64,000 bases of DNA from Histoplasma ohiense (Eukaryota; Ascomycota; Eurotiomycetes; Onygenales; Ajellomycetaceae): contig JAEVHH010000002.1 of the NCBI GenBank assembly GCA_017607445.1, forward strand, positions 2,657,501 to 2,721,500. Direction: 5' to 3'. The first letter of the stretch is position 1; each line of letters starts with the position of its first letter. The position numbers and the translations under genes are program-made. This document shows positions 56,815 through 64,000 of this stretch, piece by piece. The notes under the pieces were generated by a model. That model was not told the DNA's origin. It made no database searches and saw nothing but the letters and a program-made list of their open reading frames with translations.

Positions 56815-58059
56815 GAAACATAAAAAGCTCCGAAGGAAAAACAAGGAATAAAAAAAAAGAGCCCGATAAAAAAAAACACGTCACAGCCTCGTGTTTCGTC
56901 TGTCAGATGTTAAAGTTAGTCACCACGGAAGGCGGTGGATTGGGAGCGCTGGAATCTTCTGGGAGAGAGACGACGGTTTTCGACCTTCTACTTCTTCTCC
57001 TGCTGCTGCTGCTGTTGACGACAAAAGGGAAAATAAAATTAAATATAAATCATCCCACGAGAAGTGGCAAAAATGGTGGGAAAAAAAACGTAGTAGATCA
57101 AGCGGAAGGATGAAGAGCCATCACCTCCACTGGCCGTCCCTCCCTTCCATCCCAAGTAAAACCCCTACTCCAGTGCATCCATATATCTCGCAAGCAACGG
57201 AGCTAGAAAGGAAAAGGGAGAATTAAAAAGCTAAAGGGGAAAAGCCCATCGGCCTTAGCAAGGGCGTGAGAAGAGGGAACTAGAAGTAGGTTCTTATAGA
57301 CTGTTGGGAGACTTCATCTCCATCCTCTCCCCCGTTGTCGTCATTGTCATCGAGGCTGAAGCTACACACGATATCTCACCTCCCACAGAGTCTCTTGCTT
57401 ATTCCTCTCCCTTCGGGACATGAGGACGCTCAGTTTTGCAGGCATGAGGAAGTTTGTGTTTCGTTTCAGAGAGAGGGAGGGAGGGAAGAGGAGATAGAGG
57501 GAATTAGCGAGGAAAATTCCCCCAATACAAACAATGGTGGAGAGAGGTAGATCGATATGTCCAAGCGCGCGATCCGGGGCCGGAAGGGGAATGGGGCTAA
57601 GGGGAAAGAGGCTGGAAAATATGTGCAGAGAAAAAAAGATGGACTATGGTAATTAAAATATATATAAATTGGGCCGGAGGGGTGAGGTAAATAAACAACG
57701 TGTGCTTCTTCGTTGGGTCGGGGTGCGCTCAGTATTCTATTCGGTTATTTTCAAGTTCGATGACGAGTTGTTGTTCTGTAAATCAAGTCGTAACAGCGTC
57801 AAATATGGATTGATGGTAGAGAACCGGAAGCTTGGGGGTCGGAAGAAATAATCAAGCAGCATTAAAAACATAAGTTAAATGGAAAAAAGATAAGTTTGGG
57901 GTATATGTTGTGAAGTCAATGGAAAATATGAGAGAGCCAAAAAAAAAAAAAAAAAAGGTTGAAGTGGATAGGTAGAAAGGAAGAGAGATATTTTCCTCCG
58001 TGGTTATCGAAATCGAAATCGATCAGGGAGCAGGGAGCAGGCACGGGCTCAAAACTTGC

Positions 58060-60008
58060 CTAGGCTGCTACCTGTCGTCCACGATGAGATATGGGTATTG
58101 GTTTCGGGGCGGGCGAGAGCATGACGGAGGATGAATCATAATCGTGTCTAGGATTCCCGGGATCGGCGGGACTGCCGCTTGTTCTGGCAGTGGTCATGCC
58201 GGTGTCGATTGTCCCCCTCCCGCAATCGCCCGACAGAGACTGTCGACGTGGCGAAAACGTGCTCTCCTCCTCAAACGAACTCGAGACCGAGCGATCGTCC
58301 GGGATGCGGGCTCCGCCAAACAGAGCACACAGCTGCTGGAGCAAGGCGACGAATTGCGCGTGCAGCTCAGCAAAGATGTATTCGTTCCCCACGATCTCTG
58401 CAAGGTTGCGTGCGCGGATCTGGCCGGCGCGGCGCGGTTGGCCGTCTGGGCCCAGGGCTCGGCCGGTCAGGAAGGAAGAAATGGGCGTGTAGTTCCGTCC
58501 GTTGGCCATGCTGGTAGTGGCAGCAGCAGCGGCAGAGGTGGGAATCCCGCCTTCTTCCTTGCACTTTTCCGACTCCTGATGCCGTTCAGCAGCACTAACG
58601 ATGCTCGCAGCGATGCGACCGAACACGCGCCAGATTAGCGGGGACGCACGGAAGGCTCTGCCGGCGTCCTTTCCTGCCAGGGCAAGAAGCGCATAGCTCC
58701 GGCGTTTGCCGCGAGCCATGGGGTCCGGGAGGCGAAAAACATAGGCGATAGTGTAACCGGTAACGGGGTCCCCGAACGACAAGGGTCCTGATGAAAGCCC
58801 GCGAGGCAAGAGCTCACAACTCAGCGTTCTAATTGAGGCGCTACGTAGAAGTGCATAATCGTCGGGGATTGGCGGCCCGTGTAATGAGAGATAGTTCACG
58901 ATATGGGTGTGACATGAGGACGTTTCCGACGACGCGGAGGAGTGAAGCGAGGTACCGGGCGAGTGGTGCGGGTGGGGCTCCGCATCATAATCCGACCGAG
59001 ATCCGCTACAGGAATAGACGATTTCTCTGGAGCGTAGCACTGGGCTTCCATTTCGGCCTTTGCCATCCGCCTTCAAAGTCCCCGGTCCACCGGGTGGAAG
59101 TTGTTCGCTTACACCCTTGGGGACCGTTAGGCTGCAGCTTGCGCAGGTTTCATTATCAGCGCGAGCGATGCGACTCAACCTAACCGTCTCCGTGCGACCT
59201 GATAACCGATGCGAAAACCAGGGATGGTCTTCTATTCGCTGGCTGGAAGTTGGGGCTGAGCCTAGAGGAGACGGTAGCGGATCAAGGCTAGATGACGAGC
59301 AGCCGTTCAACGAGGTGCTGACGCCGATATCCGGTGGCGTTATAGGTTGTCCATCAGATTTTCCAGTTCGATCAGGGCCGCGAGAATGTAGGGCGGGGGA
59401 GGCGGCATGAGAGGATAAGGGGGTATCACTTGGGGACATATCGTAGGTGTCTGGGTAACATTGCGCGCAGGAGGAGGGTATCACTTGAGAACAGAGAATG
59501 GATGTCGGGCCATGCACTTCGCAGAAGTGCGTTAAGGATAGCTAAGAGTCAAAAACCAAGTAGAGTCAGTAGCCCGGTCAGTAATCAGACAAGATGTAGG
59601 TCCCAGTCATCGCAAGTATCAAGGATCTCGGGTAGCAGGGCATGATGCTGCGTGTGCGCGCGACGCAGTGTATCCGCTGCGGCGCCTTCGATGCTGAGGA
59701 GAATAACTCAAGGAAGCAGCCGGTGGGAGGGTGTCATGTCATGGGCGGCATGGCCGCATGGCCGCCCACGGCATCAGGGGAAGATGGATAGCTAGCTCTG
59801 GCTGGGCAGCGAAACAGCAGCCCGATTGCGACCATCACTCCCCAGCTCTCCAGCTCTCCAGCTCTCCAGCTCCCCAGCATGCAAAGAAGAGGGAGACATA
59901 ATGAAGAACAATGGCATAAAGCTACCAAAGAAGGAGTGGGGGGAAAGAAAGAAATCGCTGGATAGGAGACATAACGGAAGAACGGAGGAAACTTACAATG
60001 AAATCCAT
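58060..60008 (-). CDS. LST7: Folliculin orthologue Lst7
   Basis: DENN-type partner of Lst4; the Lst4-Lst7 complex is a GAP for the Rag GTPase Gtr2 at the vacuole and signals amino acids to TORC1 (yeast knowledge). Main exon 59541-58060. The frame entering it reads LSLTHFCEVHGPTSILCSQV, the folliculin opening minus its first residues; these are supplied by ATGGATTTCATT at 60008-59997 followed by a perfect GTAAGT donor, giving MDFI then LSLTHFCEVHGP. The protein is 497 residues. Later blocks are ETCASCSLTVP, HTHIVNYLSLHGPPIPDDYALLRSASIRTLSCEL, GPLSFGDPVTGYTIAYVFRLPDPMARGKRRSYALLAL and NEYIFAELHAQFVALLQQL. The 455 bp intron is long. Ser/Pro-rich linkers fill the rest. Little of a C-terminal DENN is recognisable. 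Confidence 0.85.
59843..59876. repeat. 9-bp tandem repeat in the LST7 intron
   Basis: About four copies of cagctctc(c) within the 455 bp intron, between the 12 bp exon and the main exon of LST7. Confidence 0.85.
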
Positions 60009-61946
60009 ATCGGAAAAAAGGAGTTCGATTAGGGCTAGAAAGCGGAGGGAAAATCACAACGCCATCCTTCGCATTGAGACATAGTCTCAGAGCATGGAGC
60101 AGAAGGGAGGAGATTCAGTGGACAGGGAGCCAGGGGAGAGAAGCAGCAGCAAGTTAATCGTAGTCAGTGAATCTGAATCGCCTCCAGGGCTGTCTCGCGG
60201 CGAAGGCGACGATCCCCAGAAACGCGGAGGCAAGAATTGGAGAGGGAGGGAATGGATGGGAATGGATGGGAATGGCAGCGCGGGCGACGAGGCAATGACG
60301 ATGATGATATATAGTGAACCCACAGTGAGCGAAGCAAGCTGCAGTTGGCGAAGGAGGAGGACTGGCTGGCGGGACGCATGCGGACGGGGAGAGTTAAGTC
60401 CTAAATACTGGGACCATAACGATGGGCGTTCGGAGGAGTTTTGGGCTGCCGCTGGGGGGCAGGCGATGAGTGGAGCCGAGGTGGGCGAGACAACGGCGAG
60501 ACAGGGTACGGCCAAAGTCTAAATAAACAAACAGGCTCGGGAGAGGGAGAGGAGGCAAGCTGATGATGCTGTTGGGGTCTGCGATCTGTCACTTCTTGTT
60601 TGCTTTCTCTTCTGTTTGTCAAAGCTTTCGTGGGGCGATTTCAGCATCGACGAAGCCAAATAAACGAGTCAAATCACCAAATAAATACACAACACCCAGC
60701 AATACAGGCAAATCCATCATTAACTGTTTCTTCTTGGATACACTTAACCGTCGGTGCTGCTGGTCTGTCTATCTATCCGGGTTTTCTGGCAGAGTGGCAG
60801 CGGCTGCTGCAGTGGCTTGCACTGTTCTCTGTTCGCAGCATTCCCAACCATCTCCATGCAAGAAGGGCCTTGAAACCCGCATGTAACTTACTCAGCCCAG
60901 AAGGCCGGCCAGAAGCATCCTCAGAGGAATTAATCCCGATGATTCACATGGCTGCAGACACACTAGCCAGGCATAACTAACTAGCTTCCATCGCAGGGGG
61001 GACGAGCAGGTTTCAAGATACGATATGGATCATAATGATACAATAACTACTTCGGCAATAACTAATAGTAATTTTTGATTCATTTTCTTGGTATTATTAT
61101 TATTCTGACCCTGGTCATTGGCAGGGTGGGATTTGCGATCCATTCACAATGGTGATGATAATTATAAGGGATAAGCACTGTGATACGGGGGTGATAGATG
61201 GGCACAGGTTAGAAGCGGAAAAGGGCAGAAGGAAGAAAAGTGATATGTGACAGTAAGTGAGTTCCCGAGCAGCTCTCCGTAGTTAGGGGGGAATCTGGGT
61301 ATTTCTTTTTTTTCTCTCTCTCTTTTCTTTTTCTTTCTTTGCTTCTTTGAGCGGCTATCATAAGGATCGAACTACTCCGTACATGTCAAGTTAACGAATT
61401 TGTATGGGTTGATAATCACACCCCTCCCTTGATGAAAAACGACGACACTAATAATGATCATACACGGCGATGTTGTTCGCTTCCGGGCGTGGAAGCAGAG
61501 CAGCCCTTTGTGCTTTCTAGTATGGAGATAACGGATGGATGCTTCGTCCCTTTCTCTGCTTTGTACTGTACTGTACTTTGGTGTGCGGAGTAAAGCTTAC
61601 ACCGCATGCAGAAATACATGGCTGCATCGAGGAGGAGGAGGAGATAGGGATACATACAACATACATATACATATAAATATACATACACACATATTCCATC
61701 TCGCATGTAGCCAGCCTGGACAATGGTTCAGACAAGGAAATTCCACTTTATAGATGCCAACGGTTCATAAGGCCCAAGTTACACGGTGCATATCCAGCAG
61801 CCCGATATGCATTCCACGCTGCTTGGGAGATTATTTCCATCGATGGTCCTTGCGTCTCGCAACGTTGGACAATAACGGACAAAGGCTAGACGCTGAAAAA
61901 GGAGATAAGGTAGCATGTTTGCCGCAACCAGGTAGTTGATGAGGGG

Positions 61947-61951
<5 letters not shown>

Positions 61952-61983
<32 letters not shown>
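61952..61983. repeat. 32-base poly-T run
   Basis: Uninterrupted T run; length in assemblies is likely unreliable. Confidence 0.9.
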
Positions 61984-61984
<1 letters not shown>

Positions 61985-62617
61985 GCCCCCCACATAACAG
62001 GGAACGTTGATGATGATGATGATGATGATGATGATAAGAGCAAATTCCCATCTGTGCCGTCGTTCCCGCTCCACTGCTCACAGGAGATACTCCGTGCCTG
62101 GGTAACCTTATTTCCTTCATGTAGCGGCAATGAACTGACCCATAACGATGATAACGATGATAACGGGAAACCATCACATCCAACAACTCCTCCATTCCTC
62201 CATCGATCCCTACCCAGGTCCGGAAGCCGCCGCATCTTGGCCAGGCCGGGCCCAGGCCACCACCCGCCCACCCGTGGATCAGAGGACGGAGGACGGAGGA
62301 CGGAGTACCGGGGAATGGGATTCCAGGTCATCGCAGCCATCCGCTCCCCAAACAACAAGGCAAGGCTTCCAGAAGGAGTGGATCCAAGATGTCCGCTGCC
62401 GGGATGCTGAGTCAGTCACCAGCAGAGGCTTGGCGACTGACAAGAGATCTATGGCACTGTAGCAGTAACTAGTTAACTACCACACTCATTTTATGATGAT
62501 TGTTTATTAATCTTACAAGAGGGATTCCGGCTGGGGATGCTCCCATATGATAATAATCTCCGATGAGAGTCAAATGCAGATGGGGAGAGGAGAGTCAGCG
62601 GACTTCTTGTTCTCCTG

Positions 62618-62646
62618 TTTCTTTCTTTCTTTCTTTCTTTCTTTCT
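62618..62646. repeat. CTTT microsatellite
   Basis: About seven tetranucleotide units. Confidence 0.9.
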
Positions 62647-63286
62647 GTTTCATTTTCCTAGAGTTAACTAGCTATGGATGGTTTGAGGATAAAAATAAAC
62701 CCATATAAAAAGATGAAACACGGGAGAAACAGATAACTAACAGATAACTAACAGACAACAATTGAAACAGGCGCTGTCGGGAACGAAAATTAGCTTCTTT
62801 TGAGATCAATAAAAACTGGTGGTACCTGGCTAAGGTTTCAACTTTGCCTTGATAAACATCGCGAGCTCCACGGGAAAGGTCGTGTCCCGTAGCACAGCTA
62901 CGATAAATAATAAATTGATGCATCTGTCTGTACCAGTAATCGTCGTCTCCCTCGTTGGAGATCCCACTTATCGAGCTCCTCTGTTTCTAACGTTAGTCGT
63001 AATTACTCTGGAGTTGTATTATTCTTATTACTCCCGTGCGACCGTTGCTTTGCAGAGTTGTAATTCTGGAGCGCTTGTCGTGTGCGGGATGCGTTCGTTT
63101 CTGTACCATTTTTTGACGCCCGCTGATTCTCAGGGTTTTTTTTTTTTTTTTTTTCCCCTCCCTTTGTTTATTGTTCAAAATTATTGATTGTGTCGAGAAC
63201 CCCCCGCCACCACAAGGGATATTCGCCTGTTGCGCCCTGATGGAGAAAAATGATGACCTGCCTCCTAGTTACCTACTCCTATTATT

Positions 63287-63288
<2 letters not shown>

Positions 63289-63320
<32 letters not shown>
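63289..63320. repeat. TA microsatellite
   Basis: Sixteen perfect AT units. Confidence 0.95.
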
Positions 63321-63322
<2 letters not shown>

Positions 63323-64000
63323 TGCTCTCTCGCAAAGCAGAGTAGCACGAGAATCGCACAGGGAGAGCAGTCGTTTGGTCCAATAGCAATCACGAAACAT
63401 TCCTCCAGATACCATAAGGGGCCAGAAGGGTCTTTTCCAGAGCTGGTGGCGGCGACCTGATGTCGAATAACAACGATCATATTGATAAGAGTATGAGATG
63501 AATGCCCCTCTTGCTTGGGCATGGCTTGTTTATGTCCGTCATACCAGGGGGGAGATGATGGTCACTCACTCAACGATCCGTAATTGTCATCATGATGTGC
63601 GACGAGCAAAACGATGTTAGACCCAAAACGGCAGTTTCCACGTGTCGAATTGATCGACTCCAAGCAGCAGGGCCGTTGTTAGTTGGTTTCACACTAGCTC
63701 CGGAACTTGGAAAGTGGGAAGCGAAGGATATCGGGTGTGGATCTTCCAGGCAGCGGTGACCTCGCCAGATGGGAGAGTACCAGCTTGAGCTGTATCTGTA
63801 TTGGTGACTCAAACTGTTGGAAACTTGAATCTCTCGAGTCCGATGAGTTCAGAGTTCAGTCCGAGACGCAGATAAACGGGCAACCTACTACTCCCTGAAA
63901 AATAAGCGTCATTGGGCATTGAATATGACCGCTTGTAAACGTGAAAACCATGGAACTTACTAGTGAGAATCAACTCCCGGAATGGGGCTTCCACAGAAAC

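Larger units (their letters stand above)
54945..58059. other. 3.1 kb gene-free region with microsatellites
   Basis: No supported gene. Motif TACTCCGTA at 55195-55203. Repeats are a TA microsatellite at 56091-56120, a poly-T at about 56258-56272, GATA units at about 56534-56554, poly-A runs near 56610-56638, a GAT microsatellite at 56759-56814 and a poly-A run near 57940-57957. Frames through the GAT repeat (all-Met or all-Ile runs) are artefacts. Part may be 3' untranslated sequence of LST7. Confidence 0.55.
60009..64000. other. Right-hand 4 kb without a supported gene
   Basis: The first kilobase holds the LST7 promoter; opposing 142-codon frames at 60087-60522 are low-complexity Gly/Arg or Pro/Ser and look spurious. 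A 126-codon frame at 60600-60980 (+) lacks a domain. Other content: motif TACTCCGTAC at 61373-61382, a 32-base T-run at 61952-61983, a TGA microsatellite at 62008-62035, ggacgga units at about 62282-62303, a CTTT microsatellite at 62618-62646, two 10 bp agataactaac units at about 62730-62752, a T-run at 63136-63154 and a TA microsatellite at 63289-63320. Confidence 0.5.

Noticed and set aside
56751..57113. 120-codon plus frame starting with a poly-Met run
   Set aside because: Translation of the GAT microsatellite.
60087..60522. 142-codon frames on both strands
   Set aside because: Complementary low-complexity frames in the LST7 promoter region; no domain on either strand.
60600..60980. 126-codon plus frame
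   Set aside because: No recognised domain, overlaps another open frame, weak start context.

Overview
This window is nuclear DNA from a filamentous ascomycete, most likely a eurotiomycete and plausibly Onygenales (inferred from protein content, not proven). Genes carry short GT-AG introns (about 50-125 bp) with fungal donors, there is no operon layout, and intergenic DNA is long, AT-rich and full of microsatellites. I recognise 14 housekeeping-type genes and 4 unidentified or weaker ones. Exon boundaries below were worked out by hand from splice signals, frame continuity and family conservation.

Left part (1-20 kb): the 3' part of POP7 (RNase P/MRP), a PPxY-motif protein, RRP40 (exosome), a four-exon secreted repeat-rich protein, a possible unannotated small gene near 6.7-7.1 kb, and a PhzF-fold protein whose catalytic positions look substituted. 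A 7.6 kb stretch follows in which I find no gene; it ends at an unidentified two-exon gene at 18.4-20.1 kb.

Middle (22-46 kb): an eight-exon acyl-CoA dehydrogenase with an apparent AT-AC intron, the ER folding sensor UGGT (C-terminal KDEL), a Myb/SANT protein of Reb1/TTF-I type, allantoinase with an acidic/Asn insertion in its barrel, VMA12 (V-ATPase assembly) and PAC10 (prefoldin 3) sharing a 298 bp divergent promoter, and ATG26 (sterol glucosyltransferase with PH/GRAM modules).

Right part (47-64 kb): a prenylcysteine oxidase, a small membrane-anchored coiled-coil protein, eIF3k, a PDCD2/Tsr4 ribosome-assembly protein, and the folliculin orthologue LST7, whose first coding exon appears to be only 12 bp. 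The last 4 kb shows no convincing gene. RNA processing and translation (POP7, RRP40, eIF3k, Tsr4) and endomembrane functions (UGGT, VMA12, ATG26, LST7, prenylcysteine oxidase) predominate, but nothing suggests a functional cluster. No tRNA, rRNA, CRISPR, virus or intact transposon was recognised. The points most worth a second look are the AT-AC intron, the 12 bp exon, the PhzF active-site changes, the overlooked small gene, and a dispersed palindromic TACGGAGTA/TACTCCGTA motif.
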